From positions 1 to 51,142 of IMG/VR virus record IMGVR_UViG_3300029913_000033: 51,142 bases of DNA. The stretch is one strand, 5' to 3'. Below the pieces are notes generated by a model. The model did no database searches. It saw only the letters and a program-made list of their open reading frames with translations, and was not told the origin of the DNA. Positions 1 through 7,858 of this stretch are shown here, piece by piece (positions within the stretch are counted from its first letter, which is position 1; each line of letters opens with the position of its first letter). The position numbers and the translations under genes are program-made. This stretch comes from a virus.

Positions 1-954
1 CACTGTATCTTAGATGTCGTCACCGTCGTATCAAATCCCGTTGGGTGGGAGAGCCGCATCCGCCTAGCTCGTGAAGCAGTCCAGTCATGGCTGCGAGAGC
101 CAAACGTCCGAGTTACGCTAGTCGAATGCGCGCACGGATCTCGTGAGTATGAGCTAGCCGATCTTGGCGCACATGAGCGTGTAAACTACGTTCAGGTTAA
201 AGCCACCACTCAGGCGTGGTGCAAGGAATCGTTGATGACTCTTGGTATTAACCGATTGCCTCACGACGCGCAGCACATCGTTACCGCCGACGCCGATATC
301 AAGTGGCGCAACGCTGGTTGGGCGACCAAGACAATCCATGCATTAGATCTCTACCCCGTGGTTCAGCCATGGAGCGTCGTACACGATCTCGGGCCAAACA
401 ACGAGCTGCTTGCCAGCTACAAGAGCTTTGCATCTCAGTATCACGCTGGTCATCCGGTAGTTCCAACGTTTGACACCAAGACGCTACAGTTGACCAACAG
501 CCCCTACGACTATCCGCATCCCGGATTTGCATGGGGCTGGCTACGAAGCATCCTAGACATGATTGGTGGGCTATTTGACATCGGTGGTGTAGGTGCGGGA
601 GACCATCACATGGCTCTTGGGCTAATAGGCGACGCCGAGATGTCCATGCCACCTGGAACGAATAAAAATTACCACGATGCAGTTATGACCTGGCAGGAGC
701 GCGCCTGTGCGCAGGTCAACAAGAAGATTGGCTTTGTGGACGAGCTCATTGACCACCCATTTCACGGTCGCAAGGTTGATCGTGGTTACAATGCTCGCTG
801 GGGAATGTTCTTGAAATACGACTTCGACCCGCATCGCGATCTAAAGCGCAACACCTACGGCGTCGTGGAGTTTTCTGGATCAAATCCACCGTTGGAGCGC
901 GAGTGGGCTCGCTATATGACATCTAGAAACGAAGATGCCAATACCCTTAAGTGA
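1..954 (+). CDS. GT-A type glycosyltransferase, 5' end outside window
   Basis: The frame is open from base 1 to the TGA at 952-954, so at least 317 residues are visible and the start lies upstream. The opening residues (VVTVVSNPVGWESR) look like the first beta strand and nucleotide-binding loop of a GT-A fold. ADADI near visible residue 97 is a DXD-type motif that would bind metal and sugar nucleotide. GT-A enzymes transfer sugars from nucleotide sugars. Among virion genes it could glycosylate a structural protein or modify a host glycan, but the substrate cannot be inferred. The first in-frame ATG (232) falls inside the conserved domain and is not the real start. Fold assignment fairly sure, substrate unknown. 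Confidence 0.7.
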   Translation, partial: HCILDVVTVVSNPVGWESRIRLAREAVQSWLREPNVRVTLVECAHGSREYELADLGAHERVNYVQVKATTQAWCKESLMTLGINRLPHDAQHIVTADADIKWRNAGWATKTIHALDLYPVVQPWSVVHDLGPNNELLASYKSFASQYHAGHPVVPTFDTKTLQLTNSPYDYPHPGFAWGWLRSILDMIGGLFDIGGVGAGDHHMALGLIGDAEMSMPPGTNKNYHDAVMTWQERACAQVNKKIGFVDELIDHPFHGRKVDRGYNARWGMFLKYDFDPHRDLKRNTYGVVEFSGSNPPLEREWARYMTSRNEDANTLK

Positions 955-963
955 GGACTAATA

Positions 964-1443
964 ATGCCGCACCCAATCGCAGACATGCTAATCGTATCAC
1001 GCAAGGCAGCACTCGCCGCCATTGCGTCTGGTGATGACGCCGCGCTGGGTAGGGCTGTTGAGCTGGCCATTAAGGTCCTGACGCACCCAAAGGCGGGCCC
1101 ATTCTTCAACGCACTGACCGCCGCTATTCGGCAAGAGATTGACGACGCTGAGATGATGGGCAACGATCCTGAGGTGTTGAACAACGACGGCGCACCCGTC
1201 GATCCGCAGATACCCGACGAAACTTACGATGACGACTCAGCAGATCCAGTTGACGAGGATTCTGATGCGTCAAACCCAGCTGATGAGGGACTGGTGGACC
1301 ACGACCACGTAGAGGATCAGCCAGAGGAAGAGCAAGACGCCGGTGCACCAAACCTCCAGGCAACCAGCGGAATAGCCACCTTCGTTGCGGATACTGAGCG
1401 GGTTGCGCGTCGCGCTATTACAAACTTTCGCAGGTTCACGTGA
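964..1443 (+). CDS. Acidic hypothetical protein
   Basis: This 159-residue protein is not recognised. Residues about 1-60 are Ala-rich and probably helical. Residues about 65-125 are strongly acidic (runs such as DDDSADPVDEDSD and PEEEQD) and probably disordered. The last 30 residues are basic (RVARRAITNFRRFT). The start follows a GAGGA element nine bases after the glycosyltransferase stop. Its TGA overlaps the GTG start of the next gene (GTGA at 1440-1443), so the two are probably translationally coupled. Acidic linkers of this kind occur in small virion and assembly proteins, but no function is claimed. Confidence 0.75.
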   Translation: MPHPIADMLIVSRKAALAAIASGDDAALGRAVELAIKVLTHPKAGPFFNALTAAIRQEIDDAEMMGNDPEVLNNDGAPVDPQIPDETYDDDSADPVDEDSDASNPADEGLVDHDHVEDQPEEEQDAGAPNLQATSGIATFVADTERVARRAITNFRRFT

Positions 1444-2186
1444 CCACCGAGGGAACCCCTCGCGTAGAACGTGCTCCACTATTTGTGGAGAGCTGGGAGG
1501 GCGTGCTCGCCGTCATTAAGAAGATGTACTCTGCTCAGAGCAAGATCATCGGTCCGAAGGACATCCAGGTAATTCCAGTCGCGAATCCTGATGCATTGGA
1601 ACGCATGATACTGCAGCAGGAGAAGCCGCTTGCGCTACCCGTCATCGGTGTGAGCATAATGCAGGTCGAGCCAAATACTGGCAGCTTCAATCCAACCGCC
1701 ATGCGTCAGCACGGCTATCCGATGCAGGTAGACGATACGCGCGACTACTGGATCATGGCTAAGGTTGCTCCGGTCCTGATGACATTCCAGGCAACGTTTT
1801 TAACCGACGACATCCTCACCATGCTACGCATGATCGACCGCTGGATGTCCACGGAGAATTTAGCGTTTACCCTGGCCACTGAGTCAACGAAGCTGAGTTT
1901 CAAGATTAAGCTCACCATGGACAAGACTGTCACCGTTCCTACACCAGCACCTGGCGCTGGAGGCTCAGATCAGTTCAAACTTACGACCAATCTCAAGGTT
2001 GAAGCATACTCAGGCTTCCTATGGCGCTGTCCATCTATCCGCGTCATCGAACATACGGTCAATATTCTCAAGCCCAATATCAAGGTCACCGAGCAAAACT
2101 TCCTCGAAGTCATCGCGAATCCAGAGAATGGCATCGTGGTTGCTGAGCAAAACTTTACCAAGGTCGTCAACGAACCAGAGTATTAG
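1440..2186 (+). CDS. Virion protein, possible neck or tail-terminator type
   Basis: This 248-residue protein starts at GTG, overlapping the previous stop by four bases. The middle (residues about 60-140) contains VIGVSIMQVEPN followed by alternating hydrophobic strands and DDILTMLRMIDRWM. That is a mixed alpha/beta layout like small head-tail joining or tail-terminator proteins. The C-terminal part has two similar short segments, VTEQNFLEVIANPEN and VAEQNFTKVVNEPEY. Its place just before the sheath and tube genes is where T4-like phages keep neck and terminator proteins (gp13-gp15). That role is an inference from position and general fold; I see no diagnostic motif. Confidence 0.7.
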   Translation: MTTEGTPRVERAPLFVESWEGVLAVIKKMYSAQSKIIGPKDIQVIPVANPDALERMILQQEKPLALPVIGVSIMQVEPNTGSFNPTAMRQHGYPMQVDDTRDYWIMAKVAPVLMTFQATFLTDDILTMLRMIDRWMSTENLAFTLATESTKLSFKIKLTMDKTVTVPTPAPGAGGSDQFKLTTNLKVEAYSGFLWRCPSIRVIEHTVNILKPNIKVTEQNFLEVIANPENGIVVAEQNFTKVVNEPEY

Positions 2187-2194
2187 CAGTTCCG

Positions 2195-2203
2195 ACCAAT
2201 TTG
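2195..2203 (+). promoter_or_regulatory. Variant of the intergenic motif ACCAATTTTG
   Basis: ACCAATTTG lies nine bases after a stop codon and upstream of the next ribosome binding site. It lacks one T compared with the copies at 7139, 25031 and 34600. Function unknown. Confidence 0.2.
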
Positions 2204-2235
2204 AAGTACGAGCCCAACTACTGAGGAGACTGCAC

Positions 2236-2595
2236 TTGTCTGGACCGACGTTTACCATGCGCTCCACGATTGAGATTGCCGAGCGTCTTGCGCGCCGTCT
2301 AATCGGTAATGTCGCGGCTTACTGGGCATGCACGACCTATTCGGACCAGGTATTGAGTCTTGCTCCAGGTGCTATCACCTACCTTCCTACAGATGGTATT
2401 GCCGTGGTAGTTGACTGCGACGCCAAATTATCACTCATTCTTGGGTGGACGCAGACCCTGCCAGTTGCAGCCACTGTTGAGATTCCAGTTAACCAGCTAG
2501 CAGTAGTATCGAGTGCTCTTGCGGCACCATACATCCGCAACGCTGCCTCCACCGGAACCCCAAGCGCCCTCGCGCGCATAATTACACTATCCTGA
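2236..2595 (+). CDS. Hypothetical virion-module protein with TTG start
   Basis: The start is placed at TTG 2236 because GAGGAG at 2223-2228 lies seven bases upstream. The first in-frame ATG (2257) has no such site, and longer readings would run far into the upstream gene. The product is 119 residues. It opens with an amphipathic Arg-rich helix (STIEIAERLARRLIG), followed by hydrophobic stretches rich in Ala, Val and Leu that suggest beta structure rather than a clean membrane span. No family is recognised. Position between the putative neck protein and the sheath suggests a tail-completion or connector component. Confidence 0.65.
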   Translation: MSGPTFTMRSTIEIAERLARRLIGNVAAYWACTTYSDQVLSLAPGAITYLPTDGIAVVVDCDAKLSLILGWTQTLPVAATVEIPVNQLAVVSSALAAPYIRNAASTGTPSALARIITLS

Positions 2596-2610
2596 AACAA
2601 GGAACCCACC

Positions 2611-2892
2611 ATGATCATATCAAACCCCAAAGACCACGCCATTGTCCTGAAGTCGTTTGACGGCGATAGCGTACACGTTCCAGCTAAGGCCATGCGAGTC
2701 AGGGTAGCTGATAAGTTTGGCTGGCACGTTCCAAACCACGTGCGCGTCCACGTCGACAAGAATGCCAAGCCAGAGCTGATCGATCCAACGACCATCGTAC
2801 CTAGCCGCCCAATCCCAGAGCCGTCTATCCGTCCGCCGAAGAGTGCAGAGGAAGCGGTAAGGCTCCGCAATGAGATCGGTGCCATGCGCTGA
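2611..2892 (+). CDS. Small hypothetical protein
   Basis: A 93-residue protein preceded by AAGGAA nine bases before the ATG. Residues about 1-55 form a compact, strand-rich basic segment (VLKSFDGDSVHVPAKAMRVRV). A proline-rich stretch and a short C-terminal helix follow (SAEEAVRLRNEIGAM). It closes the group of small genes before the sheath. No family recognised and no function proposed. Confidence 0.7.
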   Translation: MIISNPKDHAIVLKSFDGDSVHVPAKAMRVRVADKFGWHVPNHVRVHVDKNAKPELIDPTTIVPSRPIPEPSIRPPKSAEEAVRLRNEIGAMR

Positions 2893-2914
2893 CGGTGTTA
2901 AAACTTATGAGAGC

Positions 2915-2930
2915 CTTGGTGTAGACCAAG
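2915..2930 (+). other. Small hairpin upstream of the sheath region
   Basis: CTTGGT (2915-2920) and ACCAAG (2925-2930) pair around the loop GTAG. No T run follows, so this is not a normal intrinsic terminator. It lies 26 bases before the duplicated sheath start and may affect mRNA structure or stability. Confidence 0.35.
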
Positions 2931-2943
2931 CCACACGTAATAC

Positions 2944-2981
2944 AGGAGCAATACCATGACTTTCAGAGTTTCTCCCGGCGT
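2944..2981 (+). repeat. Direct repeat, copy 1: sheath RBS plus first nine codons
   Basis: This 38-base segment matches 4013-4050 at 33 of 38 positions without gaps. It contains the AGGAG site, the ATG and the codons for MTFRVSPGV. The two copies flank the HNH endonuclease gene. Confidence 0.9.
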
Positions 2982-2991
2982 GTGTAGATGA
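2956..2991 (+). pseudogene. Orphan copy of sheath exon 1 acting as an 11-codon leader ORF
   Basis: Translation from ATG 2956 gives MTFRVSPGVCR and stops at TGA 2989-2991. The first nine residues equal the true sheath N-terminus encoded at 4025-4051. The stop overlaps the ATG of the endonuclease gene (ATGA at 2988-2991), so ribosomes finishing this leader could re-initiate on the endonuclease. No P1-type pairing partner lies next to this copy, and splicing from it to the sheath exon would be out of frame. It is therefore better read as a displaced duplicate than as the working exon. Confidence 0.7.
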
Positions 2992-4028
2992 AGTTCAGGG
3001 TCGATCCAATCAAGCATCCAGATCGTTGGTGTAGACATTCCCTCGCATTGAAGGGAGTGTCAATAGACATGGTACTTGAGTGGGCAAATACGGTACAGAC
3101 GGAATTGCCACAACAATCTACCTCTCAGCTTATGTCCTATGACGAGCTTGCCTATATTACGCGACGAATGGTTCTAGGAGACCCACCACATATTGCACTA
3201 ACTAGGGTCGGTGTTCCCTGTGGATTCGGTGCTCGCGAGGTTGCTTATAAGATCCAGAATGTACTAGTCAGTAACAACTTAGTGGTAAGGCCCTCGCGCA
3301 AGTTGCCAATCCTAAATACGGCCCGTCTAAACCGGATAATTGATGGTTTATGGATACCACCAGATTGCTTAGTTGGTATTAGGACGCAGTCGCGTAGCGC
3401 AAATAGGTACAACATCTACTACATGATCTACCTACGCCAGATAAAAGACCTTAGCTCGATTCAGATTCAACGTCTAGCCGGATGTCCACGGGCCAAGTCG
3501 CTTCTAACTGCGTATGGAATGTGGAATAACAAGCGGGCTAAGCAGAGTCGAAGCTATGCTAACGGACGTAAGCTACACGCAAATCCTGTACGAGTTGAGT
3601 GGATTCATCCAAACCGACTTGTTGTGGACCAGCCGTTAGACAAGTCGACCTATCGCATGAGGGTTCGACACTATACTAATGTCATGATATCAAAGTACGG
3701 CAATCTAATACGCAACGCAAAAGATTTAAACTCGAAGGGTTACGTCGTCGATCATATTATTAGTGTTGCCGACGGCTACTCACATGATGGAAAGCAGACT
3801 CCGTGGAGCATGCTATGCCACCCAGCAAACCTTCAGGTCCTTTCTTCTGCCGATAACAACTATAAAGGTGGTGGTAGTGAGATGTCGCCAGCTAAGTTGG
3901 AGGTAGCTATCCGCCAATTTAGTAAGAGGCATGGAACAGTTCTCATTCCAATAGACACCACATCTCTCGAATCCGTCAGGATGAAATACTCCGCGATGGG
4001 CTTAACCAAGCAAGGAGCAACCTCATGA
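2988..4028 (+). CDS. Free-standing HNH homing endonuclease
   Basis: The protein has 346 residues. The catalytic region lies at about 240-305: a basic helix (YRMRVRHYTNVMISKYG), then VVDHIISVADGY, then HPANLQVLS and a final N..YKGG. This is the DH...HP.NL...N..K pattern of HNH nucleases, in the form seen in T4-like phage homing enzymes. The first 200 residues are basic and helical and probably hold DNA-binding domains. The ATG overlaps the stop of the 11-codon sheath-start duplicate, and the TGA overlaps the true sheath ATG. The gene therefore fits exactly between two copies of the sheath start. Its likely target is the intron insertion region of an uninterrupted sheath gene; this is inferred. 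Confidence 0.85.
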   Translation: MKFRVDPIKHPDRWCRHSLALKGVSIDMVLEWANTVQTELPQQSTSQLMSYDELAYITRRMVLGDPPHIALTRVGVPCGFGAREVAYKIQNVLVSNNLVVRPSRKLPILNTARLNRIIDGLWIPPDCLVGIRTQSRSANRYNIYYMIYLRQIKDLSSIQIQRLAGCPRAKSLLTAYGMWNNKRAKQSRSYANGRKLHANPVRVEWIHPNRLVVDQPLDKSTYRMRVRHYTNVMISKYGNLIRNAKDLNSKGYVVDHIISVADGYSHDGKQTPWSMLCHPANLQVLSSADNNYKGGGSEMSPAKLEVAIRQFSKRHGTVLIPIDTTSLESVRMKYSAMGLTKQGATS

Positions 4029-4050
4029 CTTTCAGAGTGTCACCCGGCGT
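4013..4050 (+). repeat. Direct repeat, copy 2: functional sheath RBS and exon 1
   Basis: Matches 2944-2981 at 33 of 38 positions. This copy is taken as functional because its last bases GGCGTT (4046-4051) pair with GGCGCC at 4059-4064, forming the intron P1 helix. Confidence 0.88.
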
Positions 4051-6559
4051 TAAGGATCGGCGCCTGAAGTAGGTAACTACCTCAGCAAACTCTTCTAAAC
4101 GGGGAACGGTCACTGACCCAATCCCGTAGGAAAGAAGCCTACCAGCTAGTCTGGAAAGCGGAAAACCTCTAACGACTATCCCGCAAGGGAGTAGAGCACA
4201 AACGATTGGTGCTCGAAACGAAGAGGGTCCTTACAGGACCGTGATATAGTCTGATCTGCATGGCAACATGCAGCAGCTCGAAAGAGCGGGTGGGGCGTAG
4301 TGAACCCCGTTGAACATTTGCTATCCACGCATCATCGACGACAGCCTACAGCCATCCTACGTCAATGATAGCATCGGAGCCATCGTTGGTGCAGCAATGC
4401 GTGGGCCAATCGGTCCAAACTTCGTATCGAGCTACAATCAGGGCGTTCAGACGTATGGTCTGCCAAACCCACAGATCGGCTACATGTTAGACTCGGCCTA
4501 CGCCTTCCTGTTGGAGAGCACTAGCCTTTGGATGGACCGCGTGGTATCTGCCGATGTTACCTACGGTCTCGGTCTGCTAAGCAACAACACTATTGGTGGT
4601 AATGCAGCCGGCACAAACTTCACTACGATGCCAGCGGGGTCGCAATACGACTACACGCAGGTCAATCGCGACGTCCAGGACATCGAGTTTACCGGCCTAT
4701 TCGTCTCCGGTAGCGTCTGCACCATCACGATCAACAGCGTATCTGGTACGGTGGTAAACTTCGCCACAGATCACAACACGACCATCAATGCAGTAGCCCA
4801 GTCGATCCAGACCGTGCTCGACGGTCTCGCCGGTGGCGGGCTCGCTTATGTAGTTCCGCTCGGAACAAATTATCCCATCATCCGCGTAATCTCTCCTGAG
4901 GCCATTGTAATGACAATCTCAGCTGTCATTACCGGCGCGGGTGCTCCAACCTCGAACATTTACGAAGCCGACTGGCTCGCGTTTGTCGTTGCGGAGAATC
5001 CAGGATCATGGTCGGCCAAGGGAAATTCCTACGGCCAAGCTGGTATCGCATGTGGAATCACAAACGTCGACGTTGGAACTCCGCAGCGCGTGCAGCTAAG
5101 CTTCTCTGGTGCTCTGCTAATAAACAACGTGGTCACCGCTACGATCAATGGCACCACATTCTCCGCGACGTTTGACGGAACTACAAACGCTACCAACAAT
5201 GATACGCTGACTGCCCTCTGCGCAGCCTACACCACAGCGTTCCCTGGTGCTACTGCCGCCGTAACAAATGCCAACAACGGAACGTCTGGTAACCGCATCG
5301 TCACGCTCATTGCCCCAGACTCCGCTACAATACTCTCCATCTCCGCTCTAGCTGTTACGCTCGGAGTGACACAAGCTACCATCACCTATACGGTAACACT
5401 AAACAACACGCCGAGCACCAACGGCTTCAACTTCGTGGTCTATGAGAGCTTCACGTTTGCTCAGCCGACAGAACTCTATTCCTGCACCTTTGCCAACGGC
5501 ATCGACGGTCTCGGCAATCCTACTGGGTTTGAGTATGTAATCAATACCAGTGCAAACGCCTCGCCGCGCGTGAAGGTGAATGTGAATCCACTATTCTCTG
5601 GAACGGTAAACGCCGCGACGCAGCCAGTATGCGCGCTAAACACCGCATGCTACCTTGGTGGTGGATCGGACGGCTCCCTACCATCGACGGCACAGGTCGT
5701 AAATGGCTGGGCCGACTTTGCAAATACCGACCAAGTCACAGTTCGTATCCTGATCAACGGCGGCTATGCCACTCCAGAAGTGCATCAGTGTATGCTAAAC
5801 CTCGCGGCTGCACGCATGGATTGCATCTCTGTTCTGGACATGCCGTCCGATCAGCAGACTCCAGCAGCGGCTGTAAACTACCGCCAAAACGTGATGAACA
5901 TATCAAGCTTCTGGGGCGCAATCTACTCTCCAGATATCCTGATCTACGATTCCCAAATGGGCGCGCGCCGCTATGTTCCACCAAGTGGACTGGTTGCATG
6001 TCAATACGCCTACACGGATAAGGTCGCCGCCGCTTGGTGGGCCCCAGCCGGTCTCACGCGCGGTCTCATCAATACAGCACTAGCCCTTCGCGTGACATAC
6101 GTCGAGGGTGATCGCGACCTGATGTCGGCGGCGCAGGTAAACTGTATCCGTAAGTTTGGTGCAGCCTTCACCATCTGGGGCGAGTATACGCTTCAGCAGG
6201 AGATGAGTGCGCTTCAGTCGGTGCCGGTGGTTCGGCTCATCATCATCGTAGTTACGGAGTCCGTAAACGTCTGCGCCTACTCGGTGTTTGAGCCCAACAA
6301 TCCATTCACCTGGCACACGATCCAGACCGTCGAGAATGCGATCCTGCAGCCAATTGAAGACGCGATGGGGATAACCGACTTCTACGTCCAGTGCGACGCG
6401 ACGAACAACACGCCTCAAGTGATCGACCAGCGTGTGTGTAAGGTAGCGTTGTGGATCAAGCCGACCCTCAGCATCTTGTACATCCAGCTAGACGTGGTTG
6501 TTACGCGTCAGTCCGCCACCTTCACCATCGAAATGGCTGCCGCGAATGGTATGTACTAG
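4025..6559 (+). CDS. Tail sheath protein, split by a group I intron (exons 4025-4051 and 4313-6559)
   Basis: Contractile sheath subunit, gp18-like. Exon 1 encodes only nine residues (MTFRVSPGV). Exon 2 continues in frame from NICYPRI, giving about 757 residues (T4 gp18 has 659). The N-terminal region has the sheath pattern MRGPIGPNFVSSYNQ followed by DSAYAFLLES. The C-terminal region has VEGDRDLMSAAQVNCIRKF and IWGEYTLQQEM, the conserved part that joins neighbouring subunits. Residues about 135-370 hold two related beta-rich inserts. The junction could shift by one codon (TTG at 4310-4312 may be exonic). The gene is preceded by AGGAG and its ATG overlaps the endonuclease stop. The tube gene follows after one small gene. 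Confidence 0.9.
4052..4312 (+). ncRNA. Group I self-splicing intron without an internal ORF
   Basis: About 261 bases separate sheath codons 9 and 10, with stop codons in the reading frame. P1: exon GGCGTT (4046-4051) pairs with GGCGCC (4059-4064), ending in U-G wobbles at the splice site, as the family requires. P7: GACTAT (4174-4179) pairs with ATAGTC (4246-4251). Further hairpins are GTAGG/CCTAC, CCAG/CTGG, a GCAA-capped stem at 4179-4190, GAGCAC/GTGCTC (4194-4214), GGTCC/GGACC (4226-4240), CTGCATG-GCAA-CATGCAG (4256-4273) and GCTC-GAAA-GAGC (4276-4287). The last base would be the terminal G at 4312, or 4309 if the next codon is exonic. P3, P4-P6 and P10 were not fully assigned. Confidence 0.87.
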
Positions 6560-6569
6560 TACGACCACA

Positions 6570-6593
6570 AGGGGTGGCTAGAAAGCCGCCCCT
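6570..6593 (+). other. Strong hairpin just after the sheath stop
   Basis: AGGGGTGGCT (6570-6579) pairs along ten bases, with one G-U, with AGCCGCCCCT (6584-6593) around an AGAA loop. No T tract follows. It starts ten bases after the sheath stop codon and probably protects or defines the sheath mRNA 3' end. Confidence 0.6.
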
Positions 6594-6612
6594 CCTACCT
6601 GAGGATTGTGCA

Positions 6613-7137
6613 ATGACACTTTTTGCAAAGATCCCACCCAAGAACACGGCGCGGATTCGCTTTACACTAGGTCGTAAGAATCTGCTTTCAGAGTTTATCG
6701 TCCTGGAGCAGGGTGCGCAGTTCGCCCACGCCGAGGCAGTCCTTTCCGACGGAACGATAGTTGCGTCAATCATAAACATTGGCGTGCAACACTACCCAAA
6801 CAACGAGTGGTACAACAGCGGAACCACCGATCAGCAATTCATTGACCTGCCCATGACGGCTGATCAATACGCCAACTGGGTCAACTACCTATTCAGTATC
6901 GTAGGTTCCAAATTTGACGACGAGGCTGCCATCGGCATACTATTTGGGTTGCCGCTCCACTGCGCCAAGGAGTTTATATGCTCCATGGTGGTAATCAGCT
7001 CCCTGGTCAATCCCAAGGTCAAGTGGTGCCGCATGCTAGACGCCGATCAGATCACTACACCCACACAACTCCTATGGATGTTGAAGGCCGACAAGCGGTG
7101 CATCGTTCACCCACCGGAATCCGAGAGCAATCCATAG
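6613..7137 (+). CDS. Permuted papain-like (YiiX/NlpC-P60-type) cysteine peptidase homologue
   Basis: The protein has 174 residues and starts at ATG 6613 after GAGGA. Residues 38-46 read AHAEAVLSD and residues about 118-127 read KEFICSMVVI. The order is His (H39) first and Cys (C123) later, with the Cys at the start of a helix in a CS..V context. This is the arrangement of permuted NlpC/P60-like (YiiX, C92-type) hydrolases. Such enzymes cleave amide bonds in peptidoglycan or in lipids and proteins. Placement between sheath and tube genes points to a virion-associated hydrolase or a structural use of the fold. The third polar catalytic residue cannot be identified by eye. Confidence 0.6.
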   Translation: MTLFAKIPPKNTARIRFTLGRKNLLSEFIVLEQGAQFAHAEAVLSDGTIVASIINIGVQHYPNNEWYNSGTTDQQFIDLPMTADQYANWVNYLFSIVGSKFDDEAAIGILFGLPLHCAKEFICSMVVISSLVNPKVKWCRMLDADQITTPTQLLWMLKADKRCIVHPPESESNP

Positions 7138-7138
7138 T

Positions 7139-7148
7139 ACCAATTTTG
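7139..7148 (+). promoter_or_regulatory. Intergenic motif ACCAATTTTG (upstream of tube gene)
   Basis: Begins two bases after the peptidase stop and continues ATCA. The same ten bases occur after stop codons at 25031 and 34600. Function unknown. Confidence 0.3.
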
Positions 7149-7200
7149 ATCATGCCATCCGGCTTGCTACCAAGCCCACTACCATACCAGGAGAACAACC

Positions 7201-7725
7201 ATGGCCGGCATCGCATATTCGGCATTCAACGCACTGCCCGACATCATCCCGACAGATCGATTCCAACTGCTGATCGTCCCTATCGGCGGCACTGGAACCA
7301 ACGCTGACCTCATGTTGCGCTGCCAACAGGTAGTAGTTCCTGAAGAGAGCATTGAGCCGATGCTGCTTCAGATCCACGGTATGGAATTTAGCTATCGCGG
7401 CCGGCGCGTCTACGACAAGGCTCTTGGAGTTTCGTTTGTAGAGACGTCAGACATGATCGTCAGCAGCACCATCGCCACGTGGATGGAAAACATCGTCGGT
7501 GCCGAGTCTGAGGACAGCGCGACCGCCAAGGCTGGTTACGTCACGGTCGGAACGCTAAACGTGCTCGACAACACAGGCGCGACTGCCCTCGCCTACCAGT
7601 TTGATAACCTGTGGCCCAGCCAGAAGCCACAGACGCAGCTGGACGGCTCCTCTGCCAACCCCTTCATCGTTCAGGTAACGTTTACGTTTGACCGCATGCG
7701 CCTAAACGGCGTCACAGTGATATGA
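7201..7725 (+). CDS. Tail tube protein (gp19-like)
   Basis: The protein has 174 residues (T4 gp19 has 163) and is the inner tube subunit that stacks as hexamers inside the sheath. After MAGIAYSAF it shows the tube-family order: a first strand (DRFQLLIVPIGG), CQQVVVPEESIEPMLLQIHG, EFSYRGRRVYDKALGVSFVE, a helix (MIVSSTIATWMENIVG) and C-terminal strands ending in FIVQVTFTFDRMRL. A clear GGAGAA site precedes the ATG. It is followed by a non-coding stretch with a strong hairpin, and then by a second tube-like gene with the same N-terminus. Confidence 0.88.
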   Translation: MAGIAYSAFNALPDIIPTDRFQLLIVPIGGTGTNADLMLRCQQVVVPEESIEPMLLQIHGMEFSYRGRRVYDKALGVSFVETSDMIVSSTIATWMENIVGAESEDSATAKAGYVTVGTLNVLDNTGATALAYQFDNLWPSQKPQTQLDGSSANPFIVQVTFTFDRMRLNGVTVI

Positions 7726-7774
7726 TCCATTACAAACATATTTGCAGCTATATTCAGTAATGCATCCACTACCT

Positions 7775-7818
7775 CGACGCAGTAACCCTCTTGTGAACCT
7801 GTAAGTTACGTTGCGTCG
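7775..7818 (+). other. Long hairpin downstream of the tube gene
   Basis: CGACGCA+GTAAC (7775-7786) pairs with GTTAC...TGCGTCG (7805-7818). There are twelve base pairs with a two-base bulge (GT) and an 18-base loop. GAAAAAC follows rather than a T run, so normal intrinsic termination is unlikely. It lies 49 bases after the tube stop, like the hairpin after the sheath gene. Confidence 0.55.
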
Positions 7819-7858
7819 GAAAAACTATCGGCATCAGCCATAGAAGGGACGCACCGTC

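Noticed and set aside
2956-2991. First copy of the sheath start as the real exon 1, with the intron spanning 2982-4312 and containing the endonuclease ORF
   Set aside because: The P1 partner GGCGCC is next to the second copy. Splicing from the first copy, GGC-GT to AAC, would be out of frame, and the second copy has its own RBS and ATG.
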